Shown piece by piece: positions 36,052-44,290 of a DNA stretch of 62,145 nucleotides. The notes beneath the pieces were generated by a model. That model was not told the DNA's origin, did not search any database, and saw only the letters and a list, made by a program, of their open reading frames with translations. Both the position numbers and the translations under genes were made by a program. The stretch spans positions 1-62,145 of the forward strand of contig JAIPES010000004.1 in the NCBI GenBank assembly GCA_021737045.1, written 5' to 3'. The DNA is from Desulfobacteraceae bacterium. GTDB taxonomy: Bacteria; Desulfobacterota; Desulfobacteria; Desulfobacterales; Desulfosalsimonadaceae. Position 1 is the first letter of the stretch; each line of letters opens with the position of its first letter.

Positions 36052-36891
36052 TTATAAATTGGCCCCCACGGCATTGGACAGCGCCACAAATTCCTCCACG
36101 GACAACGTCTCCGCCCGCCTTGCCCCGTCAATGCCGGCGGCCTGCAAAATCTGCAAAAGCCCCGGGCCGGATATCCCGAGTCCACCGCCGCTTAAAGCGT
36201 TTTTCAGGGTTTTGCGCCGCTGGCCGAAAGCCGCCTTTACCACCGCAGACAGCCCGGCCTCGTTTTCTGCCGGAAACCGCGGGGAGTGAAAGACAATCTC
36301 AACCACCTCGGAATCCACCCGCGGCCGGGGATAAAACTGGTTGGCCCTGACCCGGGCCACACGCGTGACATCAGCGCAGTACTGGGTCATGACCGACAGC
36401 CGTCCGTATTCCCGGGTACCCGGCACCGCATACAGACGTTGGGCCATTTCCGCCTGGAGCATCAAAACCGCCCTGGAAACAATGCTGCGCTGAAATATCA
36501 GGGAGATGATCACCTGGGAGGAAATATTGTAGGGCAGATTGCCGATCACCACCAGCGGTTCCTGCTCTGTTCGGCAGATGGCATCCAGGTCCACGTCAAA
36601 AATATTGTCATGGCGCACATCCACATTTCCAGCCCCGGCCTGATCCGTGACCGACCGCAGAATGTCAATGATTTCCCGGTCCTTTTCCACGGCATAAACA
36701 CACCTGGCCGCCCGGGCGGCAAATAGGGTCAGCGCCCCTACCCCGGCTCCGATTTCCACCACAACCGCGTTGTCAAGCCGGGCCCGGCGCACGATCATCT
36801 CTGCAGTGGACGGATCCGCCAGAAAATTCTGGCCCATGTGTTTTTTGGGCAAAAGCCCGCTGGCGGCCAATAAACGATGCGGTCCAGTCAT
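36052..36891 (-). CDS. rsmA: 16S rRNA dimethyladenosine transferase
   Basis: Dimethylates two adjacent adenosines near the 3' end of 16S rRNA, a late 30S assembly step. The motif I GxGxG-like VVEIGAGVGALTLFAARAA, the catalytic VIGNLPYNISSQVI and the early KKHMGQNFLADPSTAE are characteristic. 279 residues, normal. It is a single gene, divergent from the carbonic anhydrase. Confidence 0.96.
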   Translation of the reverse strand: MTGPHRLLAASGLLPKKHMGQNFLADPSTAEMIVRRARLDNAVVVEIGAGVGALTLFAARAARCVYAVEKDREIIDILRSVTDQAGAGNVDVRHDNIFDVDLDAICRTEQEPLVVIGNLPYNISSQVIISLIFQRSIVSRAVLMLQAEMAQRLYAVPGTREYGRLSVMTQYCADVTRVARVRANQFYPRPRVDSEVVEIVFHSPRFPAENEAGLSAVVKAAFGQRRKTLKNALSGGGLGISGPGLLQILQAAGIDGARRAETLSVEEFVALSNAVGANL

Positions 36892-37139
36892 GGATTTTCT
36901 CTGTCTGAATCAATTGCAATCTGCCGGTATTACCAGAAAGCGGCAGGTATAGCTGTAAGGCGGCATCCTCAAATATAACACAATTGCCGGCCGGGTCAAT
37001 TGCCACCTTTGACTTATGGTACCTTAAGGCCGGTTTTTCTGTTAAAGGCGGCCCCGGCCCGCCACTCTTTTCTTTTGCTGCCGGACGTGGTATAAAAATT
37101 TGTTAGATAGCCAAATTTTACGCATAAAGGGCCCGGCCT

Positions 37140-37763
37140 ATGAAATTTTTTGACCCCCTGTTTGAAAACAACCGTAAATGGGCTGAAACAATCACCGCCC
37201 GGGACCCGGATTTTTTCACCCACCTCAGCCGGCAGCAAAAACCCCGGTACTTGTGGATCGGATGTTCAGACAGCCGGGTTCCGGCAAGCCGTATAACGGA
37301 CATGATGCCCGGAGAAATTTTTGTTCACCGAAACATTGCCAACCTGGTGGTGCACTCGGATCTCAGCTGCCTTTCAGCAATCCAGTACGCTGTGGAGGCA
37401 CTGGAAATCCGGCATATCATTGTTTGCGGCCATTATGGATGCGGAGGCGTTCAGGCCGCTCTGGAAAACAAAGACCACGGATTGATTGACAACTGGCTGG
37501 GCCATATCCGGGACGTGTACCGCAGACACCAGGCCGAAATTGACCCGGTTTCCGATCCAAAGGCAAAAGTCAACCGGCTCTGCGAATTCAATGTCCGGGC
37601 CCAGGTCATCAATGTCTGTGAAACCACCATTGTGCAAAAAGCCTGGAAATCCGGCCGGGAACTGGCCGTCTGCGGCCTGATTTACGGGCTTGAAGACGGG
37701 CTGCTAAAGGATCTCAATCTTGGCATTTCAGGACATGAGCAGTACCGGGCGCTTTTGAAATAA
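37140..37763 (+). CDS. Beta-carbonic anhydrase
   Basis: Zinc enzyme that interconverts CO2 and bicarbonate. Visible are the first zinc Cys and Asp-Arg pair (IGCSDSRVPASRI) and the His/Cys pair (VCGHYGCGGVQAAL), plus the N-terminal NRKWAE typical of the can/cynT type. 207 residues. In a CO2-fixing or CO2-releasing anaerobe it may supply bicarbonate for carboxylation or anion exchange. It is a single gene with a weak AT-rich promoter region. Confidence 0.94.
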   Translation: MKFFDPLFENNRKWAETITARDPDFFTHLSRQQKPRYLWIGCSDSRVPASRITDMMPGEIFVHRNIANLVVHSDLSCLSAIQYAVEALEIRHIIVCGHYGCGGVQAALENKDHGLIDNWLGHIRDVYRRHQAEIDPVSDPKAKVNRLCEFNVRAQVINVCETTIVQKAWKSGRELAVCGLIYGLEDGLLKDLNLGISGHEQYRALLK

Positions 37764-37878
37764 AGACTTTGGGATTTGTTTTGCGGTCGTGGATTGCGCT
37801 ATGCTATAAACAGACCCTGTTTCCGGAACAATTGAAAAAACGTTGATTTGCTCACCCAATACATACGGAGAAATGCAA

Positions 37879-38643
37879 ATGGATGAAACCATTTCCATCA
37901 TGCCCTGCCTGGATATGCAAAACGGGCGGGTCGTCAAGGGGGTTCATTTCGTGGATATCCGGGACGCCGGCGATCCGGTGGAGTGTGCCCGTGCCTACTG
38001 CCGGGCCGGCGCAGATGAACTGGCCTTGCTCGATATCACCGCCACAGTGGAGGGCCGGGCCACCATGCTCGACGTGGTCCGCGGGGTTGCCGAAGTCACC
38101 ACAGTCCCTTTTACAGTGGGCGGCGGGGTCTCTGATGTAAAATCCGCGGAACAGATCCTCAATGCCGGGGCCGACAAGGTTTCCACCAGCAGTGCGGCCT
38201 TTCGCAAACCCGAATTGATCCCGGAAATGGTCCGGGCTTTCGGGACGGACAAGGTCACCGTGGCCATTGATGTGGATCAAAACCCGGCCATGGCCTCGGG
38301 ATATGAAGTGTATGTGGATGGCGGCCGCACGGCCACGGGAACAGACGCCATTGAATGGGCCAGACGTGTGGAGGGATATGGTGTGCCCGTGATCCTGCCC
38401 ACCAGCAAGGCCGGTGACGGGGCCCGTACCGGATATGACCTGCCGGTGATCCGGGCCATGAAGCAGGCCGTGTCAGCAAAAATCGTGGCCTCGGGCGGGG
38501 CCGGAGAAATGCGGCATTTCCACGAAGCCGTCAAAGCCGGAGCAACCGTACTGCTGGCCGCCTCGGTGTTTCATTTCGGCATCATTGACATCACGGAGTT
38601 AAAAACCTGGCTGCAAAAGCAGGGCGTGGCCGTGCAGTTGTAA
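37879..38643 (+). CDS. hisF: Imidazole glycerol phosphate synthase, cyclase subunit HisF
   Basis: TIM-barrel cyclase of histidine biosynthesis. IMPCLDMQNGRVVKGVHF holds the first catalytic Asp, and GADELALLDITA, TVGGGVSD and IVASGGAGEMRHF follow the family. I chose ATG 37879, 8 nt after ACGGAG; a closely spaced ATG at 37873 is less favourable. It stands alone, with no hisH or other his genes in the window. 254 residues, normal. Confidence 0.93.
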   Translation: MDETISIMPCLDMQNGRVVKGVHFVDIRDAGDPVECARAYCRAGADELALLDITATVEGRATMLDVVRGVAEVTTVPFTVGGGVSDVKSAEQILNAGADKVSTSSAAFRKPELIPEMVRAFGTDKVTVAIDVDQNPAMASGYEVYVDGGRTATGTDAIEWARRVEGYGVPVILPTSKAGDGARTGYDLPVIRAMKQAVSAKIVASGGAGEMRHFHEAVKAGATVLLAASVFHFGIIDITELKTWLQKQGVAVQL

Positions 38644-38681
38644 AGAAAACCGGCCGGATTTTGAATTTCAGGGCCCGGATT

Positions 38682-39149
38682 TTAAAAATTGTCTTCGCTT
38701 GCACGGTGCGGACAAAAAACAATCACCTGCTGTTTTTGCGCATCTATCCGGATGGCGGCGTTTGGATACATGGAGTACCAGATCCCGATGGGATTTCCCG
38801 CTGGATCCAGGATCCGGGCGCCGCGGCCGGAATCAAACCGGTCCCAGACCCTGGGCTCCCAGATAAAATCCACCCTGTGGGCGAAATCCCTGTTGTTGGG
38901 GGTCACCTCCTTCCAGAGATGCATATCAAATGTGTAGGCCGGATCAAGACCCACAATGGCATAGGGCATGTTGGGCCGGCCGCAGACATAATAGCGAAAA
39001 TCCTTTGGAACGCGATTGTCCTCAAACATCTGCGTGATGCCGGTATCGGTCTCCAGCCGCCCCCACTGGCCGGCAGCGCATCCGCAGACCAGGACCGCGG
39101 CCAGGGCAGCAGCCGCGGCAAGTTTGGCGCCGGGGCATAACCACTGCAT
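38682..39149 (-). CDS. Small predicted lipoprotein
   Basis: 155 residues with a signal peptide ending in a lipobox-like LVCGC (Cys24). The mature part contains RYYVCGRPNMPYAIVGLDP, a region seen in lipoproteins of unknown function in related bacteria, and several Trp. It lies 33 bp downstream of the TIGR03545 gene and probably belongs to the same operon. Function not known. Confidence 0.7.
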   Translation of the reverse strand: MQWLCPGAKLAAAAALAAVLVCGCAAGQWGRLETDTGITQMFEDNRVPKDFRYYVCGRPNMPYAIVGLDPAYTFDMHLWKEVTPNNRDFAHRVDFIWEPRVWDRFDSGRGARILDPAGNPIGIWYSMYPNAAIRIDAQKQQVIVFCPHRASEDNF

Positions 39150-39182
39150 CGGATCACCTCCCCTGTAAGTGTCTGCTTGTTT

Positions 39183-40916
39183 TTACAGTATAGAAGCTCC
39201 CAGGTTCAGGCGATTCTTGAGTTCCTGCTCAATGGCATCCAATGCGGAAAAACCCGATTCGGTTTCATCAATGGCACCTCCTGTCTTTTCGGAAATCGCC
39301 TGCTTTAATTTCTGCTGCATCTGCGCCCGGTGTTTTTCAAGGTCCCGGGACAGGGAGGCTTTTAAAGCATCGCCAAGTCCTGAATCAATGCTGATCTCGG
39401 GCTGTGTCAGGGTTCCGCCAAGAGTTGCGGCCACATCAAATGACCGGATATCGCCAAGCGCGGATGCCAGGGCCCGGACCAGGAAATGTTCTTTCTCCCC
39501 GGAGTTTACATCAAACCGGGCGTCACTGACATCAGCGGCAATCTCTGCATCCAGTTCTGCACCGGCAATCCGGATGCTGCCGTCAACAGCATCGAGCCGG
39601 GCTTTGCTCAAAACCACCGACATACTGTCCTGATCCAGCAACTGCAGGCTGCTGAGTGCATGCTCGCGGACCAGGAAATCCGCCCTGTCTGCGGAATTTT
39701 CCGGATCGGTGCGGTCCAGGCTGCCGTTGATTTTTACCCTGCCTGCATTATCAGCCCCGGCACCGGCAAAATCAAACACCAGGGGACGGCCCAGCACCCG
39801 GGGATCTGAGGCAATATCGCGGATCTGTCCGGAAACATCCATGCCGCCCATATCCGCAGATACCCGGGCGGTTTTGATCCAGTACTCGGGCACCGGCCGG
39901 CTGGAGGCAAATCTGACATCAATGCCGACTCCCCTCCGGCGCTTTTCGGTTTCCCGGGATTTTTCCATCATGGCCGACACATGAGGTGAAAGCCGCAGAT
40001 ACCAGCTCAGGCCGTTTTCCACCCACCCGGCATATTTGGGGCCAAGAATCAGAGCTGACATGTTGCCGATGCCCTTTGGGGAAAGGGCGTATTTATCCGT
40101 AAGCCGGGCGGCATCCCGGCCAGGGGCGGCCCGCAGATCCGCAAGCCCGGTTTGCAGCTTCTCCCGGGTGGCGGCCAGATCCTGCCGGGTTTCACGCAGG
40201 GCCTGGAGATCGGCCTGAATGTCTTTTCTTATCTCCCCGGCCTGCCCTGCCCGTCCAAGGGTCCCGAGCAGGCCGCCGGACTCGCCGGAGCTGCCCTTGA
40301 GATCATTGATGCGTTTTTTGTAGTCGGCAAAAGTCTCCTGATCCGGCAGGTTTTCCAGCTTTTTGGAAAAGCGGTCCCTGGCATCGGAAATTTCCCGCTC
40401 CAGGCTTTCGGCCTGTTTCAGCGTTTCGAGCTGCTCATTTTCAATGATCTGTCTGGCGCTGTCTGCGGTGGCAGAAGGCAGGCGGCCGAGCTTTTCGCGC
40501 ATCTTTTCCGCCACTGAAGTTTCTGGTTCCCCGGAAGGTTTCTCCTTTTTGGCAATGGCGCCGGAAGTTTTTCTGGGCTTGTTAAAGCCCACGCCCGTGG
40601 CAGACAAATCCTCCACCACCTTGTTGCCTTTGATGATCTCGCCGGTATGAAAGTTCATCCGAATCTTTTCGGCCACAACAGCATTGCGCATGGGCGAATT
40701 CGGATTGGTCACCTGCAGGCCGGAAATTTCCAGGCCCAGGGGGAAAAGGCTCAAATCGGCATCCGCTACCTCAACCCGGGCACCCACGGCTTTTGTCCCT
40801 GTTTTCTCGATCATGTGCCGGACCGCAAAGTCCACCATAATAAGCCAGACAGCAGCCCCCAGCGCCACAATGACAAAAAACGCGGCCAGTCCGGGCCATC
40901 GGATAAAACGACTCAT
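39183..40916 (-). CDS. TIGR03545 family membrane-anchored protein
   Basis: About 577 residues from ATG 40916, which has GGAGGAG upstream. One N-terminal membrane helix (WPGLAAFFVIVALGAAVW), an AsmA/DUF748-like first domain (ADADLSLFPLGLEISGLQV), a central coiled-coil region (about residues 150-270) and a C-terminal beta-rich domain. It fits the TIGR03545 family, which occurs next to TIGR03546 as here. The role is unknown; the AsmA-like fold suggests envelope lipid or membrane work, but this is inference. The start overlaps the TIGR03546 stop as ATGA. Confidence 0.78.
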   Translation of the reverse strand: MSRFIRWPGLAAFFVIVALGAAVWLIMVDFAVRHMIEKTGTKAVGARVEVADADLSLFPLGLEISGLQVTNPNSPMRNAVVAEKIRMNFHTGEIIKGNKVVEDLSATGVGFNKPRKTSGAIAKKEKPSGEPETSVAEKMREKLGRLPSATADSARQIIENEQLETLKQAESLEREISDARDRFSKKLENLPDQETFADYKKRINDLKGSSGESGGLLGTLGRAGQAGEIRKDIQADLQALRETRQDLAATREKLQTGLADLRAAPGRDAARLTDKYALSPKGIGNMSALILGPKYAGWVENGLSWYLRLSPHVSAMMEKSRETEKRRRGVGIDVRFASSRPVPEYWIKTARVSADMGGMDVSGQIRDIASDPRVLGRPLVFDFAGAGADNAGRVKINGSLDRTDPENSADRADFLVREHALSSLQLLDQDSMSVVLSKARLDAVDGSIRIAGAELDAEIAADVSDARFDVNSGEKEHFLVRALASALGDIRSFDVAATLGGTLTQPEISIDSGLGDALKASLSRDLEKHRAQMQQKLKQAISEKTGGAIDETESGFSALDAIEQELKNRLNLGASIL

Positions 40917-41434
40917 ACGGAACTCCTCCATCCGGAAACGGTTTGATAGGCTGCATAGATCCGCGATCCCTTGACCATCTGGGCCAGGCGGGTCTTTTGA
41001 ATCCAGGCCAGAAAATACTGCCTGTAGCGGCGGATCAGAAAATTAAACAGGAAATACAGGGGAACGGCCAGCACCAGGGCGGTCACAAACCCGCCCATGA
41101 CAATGGTATTGTTAAACCCGGTCAAGCGCCAGAAGCCCGAATCATAAAGCGTGCTCCAGAGACCCTCCAGAGCCCCGGCTGACAAAACCGCCATGCCGAC
41201 ACCATGCAGCAGGGGATCAATGATAAAAGCCACTGCTGAAAAAACCATCCACCCCAAAATAAACCCGGTGATATTGACCCGCAAAACCAGCACCAAAAAA
41301 ACCAGAATAAAATGCTGCAGGGTCATCAAGGGCATGAAAGCAAAAACCATGGCCAGACACAAAGCCACACTGATCTGGCCGGGGTCGGCCTCGGCATTTA
41401 AAACTTTCAGCAACTTTGCCAGCAAAGTTATCAT
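40913..41434 (-). CDS. TIGR03546 family membrane protein (DUF2062-like)
   Basis: 173 residues with three to four membrane helices (ALCLAMVFAFMPLMTLQHFI, VLRVNITGFILGWMVFSAVA, VMGGFVTALVLAVPLYFLFN). The pair TIGR03546-TIGR03545 is a known conserved neighbourhood, and here the genes overlap by 4 bp. No function is established for either. Confidence 0.78.
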   Translation of the reverse strand: MITLLAKLLKVLNAEADPGQISVALCLAMVFAFMPLMTLQHFILVFLVLVLRVNITGFILGWMVFSAVAFIIDPLLHGVGMAVLSAGALEGLWSTLYDSGFWRLTGFNNTIVMGGFVTALVLAVPLYFLFNFLIRRYRQYFLAWIQKTRLAQMVKGSRIYAAYQTVSGWRSSV

Positions 41435-41629
41435 AACCGCGCTCCCTCTTAAAAAAAAATATTATCATCAGGTCCAAGGCCGGGCATAACAGAAAATACC
41501 GGCAGCCAAAGAACGATCCGTTCTAATCCAGGCCGCTGTTGTACTTTGAAATAAACAGACTGTATGGTATTTTTAAAGGATAATGATACGTTTTTCCGCC
41601 ATTGAAAACAGATAAACAGGCAGAGCTGA

Positions 41630-42055
41630 ATGATCACCGTCACAGAAAAACTTGCCATCCCGGAAAATGAACTCTGGTTTACCGCCTCCGGCAGCGGGGG
41701 GCCGGGTGGGCAGCATGTCAACAAAACAAGTTCCAGAATCACCCTGTGGTTTGATGTGGCCGGGTCCCCCAGCCTGGATCCGGAACAAAAAGAACGCATC
41801 CAACAGCGCTTGCCCACGCGCATCAATAAAAACGGCCTGCTCCACATCTCGGCCCAGCGTCACCGCAGCCAGACAGCCAACCGGGAACAGACCATTGAAC
41901 GCTTTGCACAGCTTATCGCCGAAGCCCTGGAAGAAACGCCGGAGCGCAAAAAAACCCGGATTCCGCGACGCGCGAAAAAACGGCGCCTGGAGAACAAAAA
42001 ACACCAAGGCCGCAAAAAGCAGCTGCGCACAAAAATTCCCTTTGATGAACAATGA
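41630..42055 (+). CDS. arfB: Peptidyl-tRNA hydrolase ArfB (YaeJ)
   Basis: Stop-codon-independent ribosome-rescue factor. The GGQ catalytic loop (SGSGGPGGQHVNKTSSR) and the basic C-terminal tail (RRAKKRRLENKKHQGRKKQL) that enters the empty mRNA channel are both present. 141 residues, normal. It is a single gene; ssrA/smpB are not in this window. Confidence 0.95.
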   Translation: MITVTEKLAIPENELWFTASGSGGPGGQHVNKTSSRITLWFDVAGSPSLDPEQKERIQQRLPTRINKNGLLHISAQRHRSQTANREQTIERFAQLIAEALEETPERKKTRIPRRAKKRRLENKKHQGRKKQLRTKIPFDEQ

Positions 42056-42083
42056 CCGGTCAATCCACCGGGAACATTCAAAA

Positions 42084-42602
42084 TCAGATCGCTCCGGACC
42101 GCCTTGGTTTTACCGCCAGCCAAAACCCTTTGATAATCCCGATCACAATGAGTTCCAGCAGCGGGGAAACAAAAAATGCCGCGCCCAGTCCCCATGCAAT
42201 GGCGCGCGGACTCAACGGGACGGTGTAGGAATACTGGTCAAATGTTTCGGCCAAAATCTCATCATTGTGAAAAAACAGCAGGTGAAGACCCGCGCGGTAC
42301 CACGGCCCGGACATGGCCGCCTGCTGGGCGGAAAGCATTTGCCAGCGCCGGTGAAGCTGTTCCACGCTTTGGGCATCCCGGGCAAAAACCGGATCCGGGC
42401 TTTTTTTGTAATGGGAGATCAACGCTTCGAGACTGCCGTCAAAATACTGGTCTGCTGTCTGCTGAAACCCGCTGAGGTTTATGCTGATTTCGCGGAAATG
42501 GGCATCCACCCGTTTCCGGTACTGATCCATCACCGCCGGAAACTGCACCCCCACCATAAGCGTACAGGCAAACACCAGTATCCGGAAATACCCCCTTGCC
42601 AC
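42084..42602 (-). CDS. DUF2937 family membrane protein
   Basis: 172 residues with membrane helices near both ends and the central VMDQYRKRVDAHFREI-like segment of DUF2937 (paraphrased from residues 25-45). Function unknown. It lies 31 bp downstream of the tiny zinc-ribbon gene at 42634-42831 and is probably cotranscribed with it. Confidence 0.72.
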   Translation of the reverse strand: MARGYFRILVFACTLMVGVQFPAVMDQYRKRVDAHFREISINLSGFQQTADQYFDGSLEALISHYKKSPDPVFARDAQSVEQLHRRWQMLSAQQAAMSGPWYRAGLHLLFFHNDEILAETFDQYSYTVPLSPRAIAWGLGAAFFVSPLLELIVIGIIKGFWLAVKPRRSGAI

Positions 42603-42633
42603 AAAACTCTCCCTGCTTTATCCTGCAATCCGC

Positions 42634-42831
42634 CTAAAACCGGTCACAGGGCATATTGGCCAGAATCCGCTCGACCTCCTCGTCAATGGATTCAACAATA
42701 TCCTGTAGGGCAATTTTGACGCCGCAGCCCCTGCAGCGGAAAAAAATCTGATCTCAGGTACCGGTCAGCCGCAGCGTGGAATGGGTACACACCGGGCACG
42801 GCAGCCTCAACGAATTAAAAACGCCCTGCAT
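42634..42831 (-). CDS. Small zinc-ribbon protein with in-frame UGA (candidate selenoprotein or interrupted gene)
   Basis: 65 residues if the in-frame UGA at 42754-42756 (codon 26) is read through. CPVC (residues 12-15) and CRGC (33-36) form a four-Cys zinc-ribbon pattern on either side of the UGA, followed by an acidic helix (IVESIDEEVERILANM). ATG 42831 has GGGGA about 7 nt upstream, and the frame continues cleanly to TAG. The two halves clearly belong together, so the UGA is either selenocysteine or a nonsense mutation or sequencing error. A hairpin at 42722-42739 sits at a SECIS-like distance. The family name is not known to me. Confidence 0.6.
42722..42739 (-). promoter_or_regulatory. Possible SECIS hairpin in the zinc-ribbon gene
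   Basis: Minus-strand CCGC-U-GC/AGGG/GC-U-GCGG: four pairs, a U-U mismatch, two pairs and loop AGGG starting 22 nt after the UGA. The offset and the GG in the loop resemble the two hairpins in the hdr cluster, but the stem is short and GC-rich, so chance is not excluded. Confidence 0.35.
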
Positions 42832-43036
42832 ACTGATTTCCCCGAAAATCCGAAAAGTAAAAGTGTAAAGCTCCCAGAAATCATTTTCTGATAAAAACCG
42901 TTGACCTGAAGCGCCCGCCCTGACAATAAAAAACGTAAGGTTTTTCTTGAATATATCAGCAAACGGTCAGTGGCGCAATCATCTTCGGCATCTGACATGC
43001 CTTGTTTTTCAACTCAAAAGAAAAGGGAAACCATCC

Positions 43037-43471
43037 ATGGCCCGGTTTGAAGAACTGGATCCGGAGTTTCGGCAGGCCGTGTTTGAACGGCTTCAAAAAC
43101 AGGTGCCTTACTGGAATCTGCTGGGGCTGGAACTGGTGGACATGAAAAAAGGATGGGCCCGGCTCAGGCTGCTGTTTTCCGAAAAACTGGGCAATGCAGG
43201 CGGCATCGCCCACGGGGGTGCGATTTTTTCCCTTGCCGATGCCGCTGTGGGAACCGCCCTGACCGGCATTGCCCGAAAAAATACATCCATCAGCACCATT
43301 GAAATGAAAATCAATTACATCAGGCCCTTTTCCTCGGGATGCATTTATGCGGAAGCCGTGATTCTCCACAACGGGCGCAACACCGCCCTGGGCGAGGTGA
43401 CAGTCACCGATGGGGAAGAAAACCTTGTGGCCAGGGCCATGGCCACTTATGCGGTGATCCGCAAGTACTGA
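43037..43471 (+). CDS. PaaI-type hotdog thioesterase
   Basis: 144 residues with the hotdog helix signature NAGGIAHGGAIFSLADAAVG and ISTIEMKINYIRPF. A member of the PaaI family of acyl-CoA thioesterases; the substrate is not predictable. ATG 43037 follows AAAAGGGAAACC; an in-frame upstream reading from 42947 has no support. It is related to, but clearly diverged from, the gene at 11792. Confidence 0.85.
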   Translation: MARFEELDPEFRQAVFERLQKQVPYWNLLGLELVDMKKGWARLRLLFSEKLGNAGGIAHGGAIFSLADAAVGTALTGIARKNTSISTIEMKINYIRPFSSGCIYAEAVILHNGRNTALGEVTVTDGEENLVARAMATYAVIRKY

Positions 43472-43635
43472 CCCGGCAAGCAACGTTTTTCAGGAGCCGG
43501 GGAAAAAGACAAGTCATTTGCCGGTAACCTGTTTAAACACTTGACTTATATAACTGAATTGTCTATGCAGAAGAAAGTCAAACAATCAAAATTATTTCAA
43601 ACAAATCGCAATTGAAGAAAAACAAGGAGCGATCA

Positions 43636-43989
43636 ATGACACAAAAAAAACGCAATCCCAGTTTTGATGCCATGATCAAATTCTTTCTCAGGCAATACAA
43701 CATTGCCACAAAAACCGAAATCAACCGGCTGACCGCAAAAATCGAGGAACTCGAGAAAACTGTTCGCAAGCTCGCCGGCCCCCAAAGCCCCAAGACCCGG
43801 CGCAGCAGCGGCAAGACCGCATCCGACCAGGTACTCAATGTCATCAGCGATATGCCCGACGGCGCCCGTCTGGCCGATATCAAGTCCAGGACGGATTTTG
43901 ACGAAAAAAAACTTAGAAACATCATTTACCGGCTGGGCAAGCAGGGCAAAATCAAGCGCAAGCGCCGCGGGATTTATGTGGCCACATAA
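43636..43989 (+). CDS. Coiled-coil / winged-helix hypothetical protein
   Basis: 117 residues. An N-terminal amphipathic region (FDAMIKFFLRQYNIATKTEI) leads into a coiled coil (NRLTAKIEELEKTVRKL) reminiscent of PhaF-type phasins. A Lys/Arg/Ser-rich linker follows, then a C-terminal segment (QVLNVISDMPDGARLADIKS, KLRNIIYRLGKQGKIKRKRR) that looks like a winged helix. ATG 43636 has a strong AAGGAG 6 nt upstream. It may be nucleoid- or granule-associated; no named family is recognised. Confidence 0.7.
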   Translation: MTQKKRNPSFDAMIKFFLRQYNIATKTEINRLTAKIEELEKTVRKLAGPQSPKTRRSSGKTASDQVLNVISDMPDGARLADIKSRTDFDEKKLRNIIYRLGKQGKIKRKRRGIYVAT

Positions 43990-44113
43990 GCGGCTGCCTG
44001 CCTGCATCCGGTTAACTGCCCCCCGGCCCCCCATAACCGATAGAATATTTGCACACAGTATCTTTACGCTGGCGCCGCAGATATGCTATCGGTTTTTTCG
44101 TGCCTGAACAGTT

Positions 44114-44263
44114 GATGGCACCGTAAAAAGTCGATTCTCAGATGGCGCCGTAAAAGTCCAGGATCAAGGCTTGCGCGATTTTGAAGAATGCAGCGTACTT
44201 ACCCGTACGTGAAATTCTGAAAAATTGCGCGTAACGCAGATATTGGACTTTTGCGATGCCATC
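44114..44263. repeat. Dispersed intergenic element, long copy 1
   Basis: The core 44141-44263 has 19-bp imperfect terminal inverted repeats (GATGGCGCCGTAAAAGTCC and GGACTTTTGCGATGCCATC, 16 of 19 matched) around a long hairpin with arms 44173-44189 and 44214-44231. A direct extra copy of the left end is at 44114. It resembles a MITE or REP-like element, with no coding capacity. It fills most of the gap 43990-44290. Confidence 0.78.
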
Positions 44264-44290
44264 AAAAGCTTTAAACGGAGAAACATATCC

